Assembly (NCBI RefSeq): GCF_003073045.1
Contig: NC_037597.1
Coordinates: forward strand, 1,233,190-1,297,189
Length of the DNA stretch: 64,000 nt
Origin: Pomacea canaliculata
Taxonomy: Eukaryota > Mollusca > Gastropoda > Architaenioglossa > Ampullariidae
Reading direction: 5' to 3'
The first letter of the stretch is position 1. Each line of letters begins with the position of its first letter. The translations under genes were made by a program, and so were the position numbers. Below the pieces are notes generated by a model. That model was not told where the DNA came from, searched no databases, and worked only from the letters and a program-made list of their open reading frames with translations. Below, one piece after another: positions 44,346 to 56,259 of this stretch.

Positions 44346-47300
44346 TCAGCTCATGTTAGGATGTCTGGTTTCCTAGCTGTCATGACTAACGGTGTCACTA
44401 TCATTATCAACATTACTGTGCCGCCACATTACTGGAAGAGGAAGGTTTCAGCTTCCTGTATCAGACTGAATCATGGCCATTTACATTCCAAAAATAAAAT
44501 GTTGAATGCAAATATATTCAAATGCTAAAGAATATTCAATGCTTTTACATAAGAAAACGAGTCCCACATGACTGGGTTTCTTAGTCTGTTGGCACGTTGC
44601 TAGTCGTCTGAATTTAAATTTAGTTATTCTTCTCATGTTCATTATTTATACTACTGGCACCTTTGAGTAGTGCCTTGTTACTATTGCTTCAAGTCTTCCT
44701 TTTTTTATGAAAACCTCCAATAGCTGTGCCCCCTCCCTCTTTCATCTCTTCCACCTCCCGACCACCACCCCCTCCTTTGATTTTGTAGTTTGCAGACCGT
44801 GCTACTATATTTGCTGTTCTGTTTTCTCAAAGACATTGAGCTAACTACCACTTGAAAAAAAGTACTTTATATGATTATCATTATCATAATTAACATTAAT
44901 TTAAGCCAAAAGGAGGGGTTATCTTTGGTTATACCTCATGTTACAAAAGCTGATTAGTGCCGGGAGCTGTTTCAACAACTGAGAGTAGAAAGGAAATTCT
45001 GTTTTCTCAGACTTGTCAAGGATGTCTGATGGCCTTATCTGGCAGTGGATGGTTGTGATTTAGCTACTCTTTAAAATGACATTTGAACACTCCCCACAGC
45101 CTTGAACTATTTGCTGGGGCTCAGTATGCTGTATGAGTTTTCAACTGATATCAGCACGGCGCACCCACATTAACACACTTTTGCTTTGGTCATGGCGGAC
45201 ACAAGCTGCTCGCCTTTTTCATTTCCCGAAAAATGTGAATTAGTCTGGAGTTGGACAAACAGCCGGAACTATTGAGGAGAGCTGGCAGATATCCACTGGG
45301 CAGGTGAACTACATCAGTAGTGTGACTGCACACCAATAACATGCCGATTAGAAAGTCAAACATTGCTGTTTTGTGAAGGCTGTATTTCTAGTTTTCGTGT
45401 TCATTGATGTCGATTATGCCGTTGTGATCAGGATAAAATGGGATTAAGTTTTATTTCAGAAAGCATATATTATTTGTCCAACTACTTTTCTTTTAGGTTG
45501 CTCCTTTCCTCTAGAGAAAAACTGTTGACTGTCCCTAGAGTTAACTGTTGGCGGACATGTTTGCCTTAATTCGTTGCTCAGTTGTCTGGAATCCCCCCAG
45601 CCCCAATTTCAGCTAATTTGTTAAAAAGGTCGCTGAGGTCACACAACTTCCCCGAGAGTGAGAAATCCGTTAAGCTCAGGAACATATGACATTGTTATCT
45701 ATGGATATCCTGTACTCGCTCCCAGTCAACAGGACATTACAAGTCACGGATGTTTATCTGCAACAGCAGCTGTATATGGTAAAAAAGATCGGATGGTTTC
45801 GAAAATAAGGACAACGGGGCAAGCGACCATCGCACGTGTGAAGGTCCTGTAACTGTCGCAACTGCAGGAGCACGGACGTTGTCAACAGTCAACAAAGCAT
45901 CAACCGGAAGTGAGCTTGGGTAGAGACCATGTGAGCGTCAGAGAAGGGAGTAGGACCAACAAGCATGTAACGGTCTGGAACTGATGCTCAGTGTTCACTT
46001 CCAATTGGATTGTACTGGAGATGTTCCCAGTAATATCGCTGATTATTTATATCATAGCCTCTTGCCACTTGCTGAAGTCTCATGCCACCCTGACTTCCGT
46101 ATACACTGGCGATACATGACATTGTGACTGACTATGTCACCTTTTAGAAATGTACACTCAGTGTCCCTTCGCTTGAGGGGAACAGGTCTCCGTAGTTCTG
46201 TTTTGATTTGTTGTGATTATAATGACATTGTGTTGATATACGTTTTTAATGGCATCCTCGGGATTGAGCCGGACTGTTTACTTGCCCACGGTCTTTTGTT
46301 TTCCATCTACTGAAGATACTGAAGTCTTCTTCAACTCACGCCACGACAGTTTCTTTGTACAAGCCTCACTGCGAGGATTTCTGACTAATAAAGCAAATAA
46401 TTTCGTGGTCTCAATAGGCAAGGGTTTGGTTTATAGTGAAGTAAAGCATAAATGTACGGTAATTATATCGTGGACATCGAAGTTTCGTTAAAGTCCAACT
46501 TCGCGCTGCTCTTCCGGAAGTCTGGTGGTGGATTGCTCGCCGAGACTAACAGCAGAGAACTTCGCAAGAGGCTAAGCGTTGGTCTCGGCACAATAGTCAT
46601 CAGTCCACCTATACATTCCGTGGATATGATGAATAAAATATACCACAGACCCACTTTATCCTTCTCATAACACCTTCTCTTTCTCTCTGTTTCTTCTTAA
46701 AAAAAAAAAGAGCCTTGTATAGCGTTTGCCCCACCTGCTCGTGGAGAAACACAGCCGAGATTGTGAGCAAGCACAATACTTTGTTACTGATTTGTCTGAC
46801 ATTACTTTTGTCTGTCTTTAGCCTCTTGTCACTCTTCAATCTATGAACATTACGCCATTTCCGATCGTTTCCATGGCAACCGATAGAGTGACATGTGCAG
46901 CAAAACCATTTTCTGAGCTTCCATTCAATGGCAGACTAGTTGATATAAAAATTAACCCTATCTTGTAGTTGTAAGACCTAATTTTTTTCCCCACAGGACT
47001 TGTTGGGCCTTAAAGCAAAGGACTGACTGTGTGATCTTCAACATTTTCAGAAGAAACCGTTAGGCAGACAAGACCGTAAGTCGACGAAGAATCCGAAAGT
47101 CGCAGAAGAAAACAAAAGTCAAACAACCCTGCACGGAAACGACGCAAGGAAAAAAGCAATGGCCTTCACAATGGAGACCAAAAACACAATAAACTAATAA
47201 AAATACAAAAATTGCGGAGAGCCGCCTCCCCAACAGCAGCTAGGCCAAGGGACGTCACTCCAGGTTTTACTTCTCGTTCTCGTGTTTATTCTTCCTTGTC

Positions 47301-47978
47301 CCATCCAAAGGTTGCTGATACAAGAATACCATCGTCACCTGGCTCGTGACATAGTGACCTCTCACCCGGACTAGCACCCGGCCATCAGCCACCACCGGTA
47401 CACACCCTGACGTCACCAGGGGCCGTAGTCATCAAGTCGATACCCGGATGTCAACAGAGGGAACTCTAAGAAAAGTCTTGTTTCCGTAGTTTTTGAACCG
47501 TGTCCAGACCCCGCAGGTGTTGTTTTACCCCCGAAGAGGTAATTATACAGCAGTGCCACAGGTGTTGCAGGGCAAACAAATGTGAAGTAGTGTTCGCCGG
47601 CTGTGAACATCGCTTTGTAACCTCGGAAACAGGGCGCTTCTCCTTGAGTTCCCTTGTTTGCTCTGGGGACAGGACTTATTCTTGCTTCATAACCACGGCC
47701 CCAGAGCTCTGGGTGACTGTGTGCACAGATAGCAGGCTGACCATTGTGCAACCTCTCACCCTCGATTGTGACGGACCCCTTCCCACTTGCACCCCTCCCC
47801 ACTGTTTATAGCGAGTGTAACGGCGGAGCTCACATGACCACGTGACCCAACGGAAATTGCGACACAACCAGCAGGTCTCACCACACATACACACAGTTAT
47901 ATAACTCGTGGTCTCACCATACATACTCACTCATACCAGAGAGGTGGTGAGTGCAGCAGTGCAGTAACTCACGTTGTC
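44346..47978. other. Intergenic region upstream of FReD gene
   Basis: No gene recognised. Short frames at 45193 (29 codons), 46249-46670 and 47413-47811 have no family signature. The last 600 bp are GC-richer and probably include the promoter and 5' UTR of the gene at 47979. A short duplicated GGTCTCACCA...CATAC motif is at 47875 and 47909. Confidence 0.5.
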
Positions 47979-50701
47979 ATGGCGACTCATCGACCGACAC
48001 CGAGGACGACGGCTGTAGTGCTGATGCTGATGGTGGTGTGGGGCGCTGCAGTGCACGCTGTCGTCACACCGGGAGGGAAAATCCTGAACTTGCACGACCC
48101 CGTCAAGTACAAAGGTGAGGTGGCTGCCGACTGAGTATGGGGGTAACAGCAGAGTGGCTACAACATGTCAGATGTAGCAGGCATCCAGCGAGCCATCTTT
48201 TATTTACTGTTTACACAAAGGTGTTGACAACTTTCACCAAGCTGAATCCAGACTTGGAAAGTAAAAGAAATCTTGCATTGAATGCATAACTTATATTGCA
48301 AACTAGTGGAGGAATATTATGTTTCTAAAATATCCCTTTTATCCCAGCAATTCTAATGGCTTAGATAACGTTTAAATTTATTTATATTTGAATTAGAATA
48401 TCATCTGTGCCTACAATAAAAGCATAAACCTAAAAACTTTGGCATCAACAGAATAAACCGCAGGATTTTCAACGGTTTAAGTTTACGCGATGAGAGGCAG
48501 TAACGACGAGAGAAGAGCGTTTGGTGTCCTGTACACGGATGGTAATCACGACTGGCAGTCGGTCACAGGCCCTCGCCATCAACGTCCGTGTTGTCTGCGT
48601 GACCTCCAGGTCAACACACGGAACTCCTGTCCCGGGTGTCCGGTCGCCTGACATCACTGTCATGACACAGACGGTGCCAGGGGGATGTGGGGCCTTGGGC
48701 AAATAGAACACTCATGTGAGTGCGGGGCCTTGGGTGGTCCCCACCCCACCCCTGGTCATGACACACTCAAACATCAACACCGTGTCGTTCTCCACGTTAT
48801 CGCTGCGTCGTTGGGCGATAAAATACAAAGGGAGGGATCGCTTCAGCAAGCCTTTTCACTTGAGACACGACCAATGTACAGTGTATAGAGTTCATGTTAA
48901 ACATTAAGCTGTGGTGGAGAATCTTTCTCGTGTTCATCCATCACCAAGTCTTCTCCTATCCGCCATGCAGCCAGTCTACAGACGTACCTAGAGAGTGAAT
49001 ACAACATGTGTTGCTATGAAGTCAAAAGTAGACATAACCGAGAGACACTAAAAGTCCATGTGTCAATGAGGGTCACCTCCCCACCATTTTTCCTAAGTGA
49101 TTAAAAAAATAAATAAATAAAGCGATAGAAATGCGCAAGGGTAATATTGTTTAACGAGGGTTTAAAAATAACGGGACAGATATCCTGACTCAGAAGTCAC
49201 TGATGTTTCCATTGAAATGCTGACCTGGTTTTCAAATGAAAGAATACTAACCTAAGAAAATTTCCGTCTGAAGGACCTTTCATACATGACGAGGAAAAAA
49301 TCCCACCCCACCCTATCTTTTCACAGGTTCCGGGATTCACAAATTTCGACATCGTCTTAAATTGATTGTATTTTTCTGTCTCCGATAGATTGGTGTTTAA
49401 AGTGTTTGAGTCTTGGACATACATTTCATTCTGCATGACATTCATTTGCAGACTGCAGTCACCTGCTCAAGGCCGGCTACAACGTTAGCGGGACGCACGT
49501 GCTATGGATGAACGCCTCGGCCTCGTTTTTTGTGAGTGGGACGCACGTGGCACGTGACCACGTCACGCTGTGTAACGTGTGACTAACGCTTAGAGCCAAG
49601 AGAGAGAAAGATTTTTATTTTTAAAGATGTGCAGTTCTGTAAAACATGTTTTCCCTAGGACACCATGGCAGATGCAGATAACAGCTGGAAGTTCACACCT
49701 CGTCAAACAGACGTAACCCTCTCGTTGTGTCCTCTATGCGCGATGTTTACAAGAGAAGAAGTTCTATATATATATATAGGAATATAATTATTTCTTCCCA
49801 TGTTATACCACTGTTCCATTCCACTACACCCCACCTTCACACATTATTTCTGTGACTTAAAAACGGAAGCGCATGTATATGTTACAAGATGTCTGCTATG
49901 GATGTCACGTGATGTTGACCGGTTTGTTGTCCTCAGATCGACTGCGAGTTCGTCGATGGTCAGGCCTACAACGTCATCCAGCGCCGGGTGGACAACGTCG
50001 TCGACTTCCGCCAGCCTTACAACGTGTACACTGTGGGCTTCGGACAGACCCAGGGTAGCTACTGGGCCGGTCTCAACTCCATCAACTACCTCACCTACAC
50101 GGGTTAGTGATGCTGATACTGATTGCAAGATTCCTATAAACCGATGTAACCCTGAAGACACCCGACTAGCGAGAGCAGCTCACCCACGTGCAGTTCTCTC
50201 CGCCACGAGCTGGATTAACATTCAACTTCCGTCTTGGCGTTTGCATGGAACACTAAGCGTTTCCATCTTCGCCAGGAACTGTAATAAAATGGCGAATTGT
50301 AACTTTGTGCGGTTGCAGGGAACACCAAGCTGGTCATCTACATGCAGGACTGGTCGGGACACAACCAGAACGTCATGTACTCCTACTTCCGGGTGGACGG
50401 GTCGCAGTATCGCTACCAGATGCACGTGAGCGGCTTCAGCGGCAGCATACCCGACGACCTCAGCTACCATAACGGGATGGTGTTCGCCACCTACGACTAC
50501 CCCGACACCTACAGCTGCGCCGTGCACATGGGCGCCGGGTGGTGGTACAACTACTGCGCCTACACACTGCTCAACGGCCGCTACTACTACGGGGGGAAGT
50601 ACGTTCCCTCCACGGGCTTCTACGACGGAATCTTTTGGAAAAGTTGGCAAGGCTTCGACTACTCACTCAAGTTCGTGTCCATGCAACTAACCAGTGGCTG
50701 A
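47979..50701 (+). CDS. Secreted fibrinogen-related domain (FReD) protein
   Basis: Exons 47979-48114, 49452-49531, 49937-50102 and 50319-50701 (TGA) give 254 aa. A signal peptide (residues 1-27, core VVLMLMVVWGAAVHA) leads to a short linker and one FReD. Conserved FReD marks: DCSHLLKAGYNVSG with C47 pairing C75 (FIDCEF), VIQRRVDNVVDF, GSYWAGLNSINYLT, SYHNGMVFATYD, GWWYNYC with C194-C207, and NGRYYYGG. N-glycosylation sequons are at N56 and N66. It has no collagen, coiled-coil or Ig region, so it is a minimal FReD protein rather than a ficolin or snail FREP. FReDs are extracellular recognition or agglutinating domains. The usual DxD Ca site is altered (DYPDTYSC). Third-position GC is far higher than in the neighbouring genes. 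Confidence 0.92.
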
Positions 50702-50870
50702 CCAGTGACTGAAGGACAGTTGCCACCCACCAAGAGGTCTATGGGTGGGGTGGGTGGGAGGGGTTCGATGCTTGCTTTGCTATAATTATTTTTACCGTTG
50801 GCAGAAGAAACCATTCGGCAGAATGTAGGATAGAAGCAGAAATCATGTCCAGCGGTTTGATGGGGTCGTT

Positions 50871-50942
50871 GTGGGTAGTACTTGTAGAGTGGGTAGTACT
50901 TGTGGAGTGGGTAGTACTTGTAGAGTGGGTAGTACTTGTATG
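50871..50942 (+). repeat. 18-bp tandem repeat, four copies, in FReD 3' UTR
   Basis: Unit GTGGGTAGTACTTGTAGA repeated four times with one or two changes, 170 nt after the FReD stop codon. Confidence 0.9.
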
Positions 50943-51262
50943 GAGTAGGTACTGCACAAAAGGCACATTTAGTAATTCACAGTACTTGTATGAAGTGTAG
51001 ACCTGCTCTCCAGTAGCCTTATAATCGGACATTGTACTGTGTGGCAGCGAGGAGACAGCTCCAGTCTATCATCAGACGCCGCATCATTCCAACACCAAGA
51101 ACTGTGGGGAAGCCATGGACAGAAGCAGTATTATATTTCTGTAGTGTGTCAATCCCAGAGATGATTATTATTCTCATACCGCCGATATCCTACTCTGCCA
51201 CATCAGCTCACTTTGCATGATCTTTGTGTTTTTATTTTATTTTGTAATGGGTGTAATATCTT

Positions 51263-51268
51263 AATAAA
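51263..51268 (+). terminator. Polyadenylation signal, FReD gene
   Basis: AATAAA about 560 nt downstream of the stop at 50699-50701, in a short T/A-rich context. Confidence 0.55.
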
Positions 51269-51289
51269 GGAATCTGAAGCTGCCAGAAA

Positions 51290-54244
51290 GACGAGGCTTT
51301 TTCTTTCATTTTTGTGCAAGATCGTAGCACAAACACAAACATGATCTCAGTCATTCTACCACACAATGATTAACACACCGATTTTTCCAAGTATGGTATG
51401 AATCATCTCGTGACATGGAGTAAAATGGAAACAGGAAAGATGATTTGACTCTTAAACGGAACTCGATAATAAAAATGATTTCTGACGATGACCAACTTTA
51501 CTGATTATTGTGGACAATTATACTCGGGAAGTTTGTTCAGATACAAAAATAAAACAATAAAACAAGTGCCAGTCACAAGATAAAGATGACAAGATAAGTA
51601 TACGGCTGTGCATCATAGAAAACTTACAAACAAATCTTCTATTTAGACCAATCGTAAGACACATCATCACACTGACAACTCATCTCTGGCTGATTGGCTG
51701 GATAGCTGGACGGCTGAGGGAAGTCAGCAACTTGTGTGGACATTTCAATACAAATGACCATATTGCATTCAAAGGAATGTGTGTGAACAAACTATCATCA
51801 CTGGGACACGTGTTAACACATGATTACTTATGTTTAATAGAATGATGTGTACATATCTTAATCAGATGCTCACCTGACCAGCAGGTAGATGTTTCCACTA
51901 TTCGGCATGGCAAGAAAGGACTGCTTAGCTCAGATCGCTCTCTGTGATGAAAGACAAGAAGATTTAGGATGAGAACTTTAAGCGGATGAGCAATGACAAT
52001 AGTTTTGTTCCAAGGTAAAAACCAATTTCAGATAACCTTAGTCATCGAGATCAGCAGGACATGTTGTGTCTGGCATACAAGAACAGCCTCTGTCCCAAAG
52101 GAAGACGTGTACTTACTTAGCGGCATCAAGTAAGACAGAGGTCGGGATCAGGAACTTAAAGATAGGTTTATAATATTCCTTCCCCACCCCCAGCAACATT
52201 TTAGGCCCGGGAGTTAAGTTTTTTTCAAATAAAACTTTTAAAGCAAAATGTTTGCTGACTAAAAATTCCTCCAGTTTTTGTGGGAACTGTCCGCTGTTTG
52301 GGCACATAAATGGGACGAAGGCGAGGGAAAGACTGCGAAAACTTTATTCAATAGGGCTCTGCCTTCTTTTTGTAAACAAATATACATGGTAAATGCTATC
52401 CGATTATCGCAAACTAAAATTTCCCTTATATAAGAATATACTACTAATAATAATAATGTAAATAACGACATCAGCAAAGAAAAAAAAAAAAGGGGGGGGG
52501 TCGCCAACTGAATAAAACACATCCAAAACACAAAACACAAAAGTGTGACACTGTCTCCCTTTACTTCTGTATCCCAAAGGTAATTCACTGTTAAATACCT
52601 TGATTTCAAACGGGCTTTAGACTGGACTCATCTATCGGTGCCTTGTCACACCCACATGTTCACAGGGTCGAGCCGGCCATCCACCATCTTCAGGCCGTGA
52701 GAGTGTGAAAACTCCTGGAGCACAGCGAAACAAGCAATTGCTAGAAGCCTTTTAGAAACATGTCCTGTCACACAATAATTCCCACAATGACAGTAACCTT
52801 GAAACAGGTGAACTCGTGGCGACACACGGCCACAGTTAGTCACCTGCATGGAACATTCCCATCATGCCAAGCAGTTTCATGTTTTTCGTCCAGCTCGGTT
52901 CCCGAAGTAAATATTTCGTGATAACGTGAGCCTCTGAGAAATAATATTAGGACACTACTGGACAGTCCTGACAGTACATCGATTTTCTTGTTCCTTGAAG
53001 AAGTATGTTACATACTTATGTAATGAAATGAAGTGGAATATTCACAACAGCAGTCGGCAGAAACTGGAATTTTTTTAATAGATTGGATTCTCAAGGTGAA
53101 GAAAAATAATGCAGACCCTGTGCTGTTAGGGAGTCGGGGTGGGTGGGAGAGAAACACGTGAAAAAACAAATTCTTATGTGAGATCAGTTGACGAGTGTTG
53201 TTAGTTTGCAGTCAATGGACTTGGAGAGTGAACAACACGAGAAAAGCAGGGTCAGCCCACAGACAGACTGAGTATTGAAGTTTACAATAGTTCATCAAAT
53301 GATGGCACAAACCGTGCGAACTCCTTGAGTGAGAGAGATAAGGCAAAGTAAGGTGGTTGACATTTCCCCACAGTCACCTTTAACACAAAGTGCACCTACT
53401 TCCCCCCTCCCCATGCTGGGCTTGTGTAAACAATCTCACAGACCTCAGTCTGCCATGTCAGCTCGGGTCTCATTATACAAATATACCAGACTTGCTAGCC
53501 ACCCCTACCCTAACCCTAACTCTACAGTTTCTCAGCCATGTGAAGGTGAAGAACAAAGATAATGGGATCCTGGTAAAAAGATGAGGAAGTGGAACACGGG
53601 GTGGAGCGTTGTGTGGACCCTTAATTAACTGCCTTAATAAACCGGGAGAAAGGGTATTACTGTAATTTAAAAATTAGGTCAGGTAGGGAGGGCCACCAGC
53701 CCCGAGAAATGCACTTGTTCCTAGAAACTTTCTTTTACCTGTTGCGGTGACTGTTGCTTGCGAGACATTGCGATAAACACTTATATGTATAAAATGTGCA
53801 GTGGTCATATTCACGCTTTTTTAAGCTTTTGTGTTCATTATTTTATAATAATCGCCATCCACTTTATTCATTAAGATTTTTAATTGGTGTAGGGGGCATT
53901 GGTACTAGGAGGCTACTTTAAAAGAAAAATAAAAACCTGTACGGATGCTGGATGCTACTCTGCCTTGACTACTAGATTGGAAAACTCAAGACAAGGGAGA
54001 TAACACGGACAGTATAATCGCTGTATAAAACGAAGTAGACTCCCCTTGTGTAACTTGGCAGTGGCTCTCTAAGGGTTTGATATGACCAGGTGCCATTGTT
54101 AATTAACTCAGGGTCCATTAGAAAAGCTGCAGTATCTTCTGCATATTCCACTTCTCTCAGTAGCTCAGTGCTTAATGGATGTAATGCTCTCTCTCTCTCA
54201 CACATCAATACGTTCATACTTATCAGTTGTGATGTATTGAAGAC
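51290..54244. other. Intergenic region, no gene recognised
   Basis: Short open frames (52113-52307 minus, 52259-52609 minus, 53329-53584 plus, 53972-54217 minus) lack recognisable motifs and good start context. Simple-sequence features are an A11G9 run at 52480-52500 and two and a half CCCTAA units at 53505-53520. Confidence 0.5.
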
Positions 54245-54529
54245 ATGACTTCCTTGCGAGCTCAGGTTCGCTTGCTTCAGACAAAGCTGGAGAGTCCAAG
54301 AGTAGCATTCACCGTGTCTGTCGATGAAGCTTCACCAGCTGTCCCGGCATCGGATGTCCTCAAGAGAAATGGCCACGAGGTCATCTTGTGTCACAATGAT
54401 GGCAGCATGCGGTTCCTCACCTGTACTGCTGCGGTCAGTCTTCACTCCGGCGACTTGGTCACAGTCGCTCAAGGAGGTAGTCTGGGCTCCATCTACGCTG
54501 GAGTCGGTTTTCTCAGGTTTCAGAATTAA
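54245..54529 (+). pseudogene. C1q-domain-like reading frame with central deletion
   Basis: A 94-codon frame ends in TAA. It starts with a short heptad-like helix (LRAQVRLLQTKLES) and then RVAFTVSVDE, the usual opening of molluscan C1q domains. It then jumps to the C-terminal third of the fold: LKRNGHEVILCHNDG, TAAVSLHSGDLVTVAQGG, YAGVGFLRF. Only about 75 residues separate start and end, where a complete C1q domain needs about 125-130; the central strands are absent. No signal peptide precedes it and an in-frame stop lies just upstream. It could be a pseudogene, the last exon of a rearranged gene, or an assembly collapse. C1q assignment is from pattern. Confidence 0.55.
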
Positions 54530-56259
54530 TTAGCAGCAACTGTGGCCTAATCATCGAAATGAACCAAGTAGCTATGACAATGATGGGTTTAATGACTTCA
54601 GGATGTTCCAGACAAAGACAGGGCGATGGCGGCTTCACGATGTTTGAAGCATCAGGATTGTGTTTGTGTTCTGATGTCAGTTGTAGTGTTTGAACTATTC
54701 GTTCAACATTTATTTTGTGTTCGCTTGTTGAAACATCCTTAATCTTTCTCTCTCTACAGTCAGCTGTGTAGCTTGTAGAATGTTTTTCTGTTGAGATTAG
54801 TTACAAGCCACAGTCCACATTAAGGTCAGCGCATGTAGTCTTTGTTTGTTCGCAGATCGTCATCATAGGTTTGAACAATTATTTTTATACTTCATGAGAC
54901 TTCTTGTGAAATTTCTCTAAAATTTTCTGAAATTTGAATTTTTATTTTGTTTTGTCGGTGTGTGTGCACAATGCTCTCTTGTTATTTGTGCTTCTGCACT
55001 GAGGCCCATGAGGCCATTATTCTTTATATCCTAAGCTGAGGAAAGACTTTTTTTTAACACGGTCGATGATTTTTTAAAATAGAAAGTAAATAATAATGGT
55101 AATATTGTTACTTTTCAATTTTTTAAAATCCAGAACGATGCTTACAGTATTTGGTGTGCCGAAAAGAACAAAATCACAGCAAAGGATAAGAAAGTCATCA
55201 CATATCACTTGCAGAGAAAACGTGTCACCTTAGAAACTGTTAACTCTTAAAATCGAACGAAAATTTCTGTTCTAGTTATGCGATACTCTGTTCCTTTCAA
55301 AATTACAGTTTCACCTGGGAAGACCAAACTACATTTTACTCAGTGGGACCTTGATTCTCTCCTGCACGAGAGTCTGTTGACTTTCTCACACCTGGCACAA
55401 GTACAGCACGAACGCTGAGATGTTCCTTGTCTGACAAGATTTATTTCCACAGTTGTACGCCAGTCACGAGACAGGTAAACACATGCAGCAGCGCCAGACT
55501 CCACATTCAATCAGCGTTAATGAGGTTAATTAAGACTTGAACCCAGACTAGCATAGCAAAGAACTAACCAATGTTTTTATGACATTCAGAAAGGTCTAGA
55601 CACTCGATTGTTCTCCTTTGCTCTGAGAAGCCGCCGATGCTTCTTTAGGTTTGGATTTTCATCAAACACTAATAAATTCTTTGTACTATCAGCAATTACT
55701 GAGGATTAACTAGTGCAAAGAGTAAATAAAATAGTTTTGTTTCACGAAGTCACTCAAAAAGATCAAGACTCAGTTTGCATCTCCTCCGAGAACTCCAAAG
55801 CATCTTCCGGTGTGGATTTCCATCAAACAAGACCGTTAAAAAATTCTTGAAACAATTTCTGTTAAAAAAGCCCACTAAAACCGTTGGAATAAACACTCCT
55901 ATCTACTTCTACTTCAGAAAGTCGAATTAGGTTTTTTCCCCATTTGTTTGAAATGAAGTAACATAAGTTGTAAAATAAGTGTGGAAATTACAAATGAAAT
56001 TTATAAATAAATAACTAAATAGCTACATCGTTGACAATGACTTCATGATCGCACGACTTGTGCGTACAGATGAGTTTGTAGTGTGTGTGACAGGTGACTA
56101 TGGAGAGAAAACATCAGTTTTGTTTCCGATTTATCTTAAAGTTCATTATTTATATGCGCTGGGTGTCGGCGTCAGCACAAGAGAAGGAAGGGAGTGATTG
56201 TGTCCCCTGACAAATGTAGGCGGCGACAGATGGCTACGTCACGATGGTGCAGCCTGCGA
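54530..56259. other. Intergenic region
   Basis: AT-rich with no gene recognised. A diverged direct duplication of about 60 bp is visible (around 55636-55685 and 55788-55845; shared words TGGATTT, CATCAAACA, ATTCTT). Confidence 0.5.

Noticed and set aside
45193-45282. Short frame starting MADTSCSPFSF
   Set aside because: About 29 codons, good start context but no homologue recognised and no flanking exon; not enough to call a gene.
47413-47811. Overlapping 129- and 103-codon frames on opposite strands
   Set aside because: GC-rich DNA upstream of the FReD gene leaves both strands open; neither has a domain signature.
50222-50650. 142-codon minus-strand frame
   Set aside because: Shadow of the GC-rich last FReD exon.
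52113-52609. Minus-strand frames of 64 and 116 codons
   Set aside because: No motif, no splice continuity, low-complexity T-rich stretches.
53505-53520. CCCTAACCCTAAC telomere-like run
   Set aside because: Only two and a half units; too short to mean an interstitial telomere.
53972-54217. Minus-strand frame with EYAEDTAAF, slightly like an RT YADDTA motif
   Set aside because: No other RT blocks around it.
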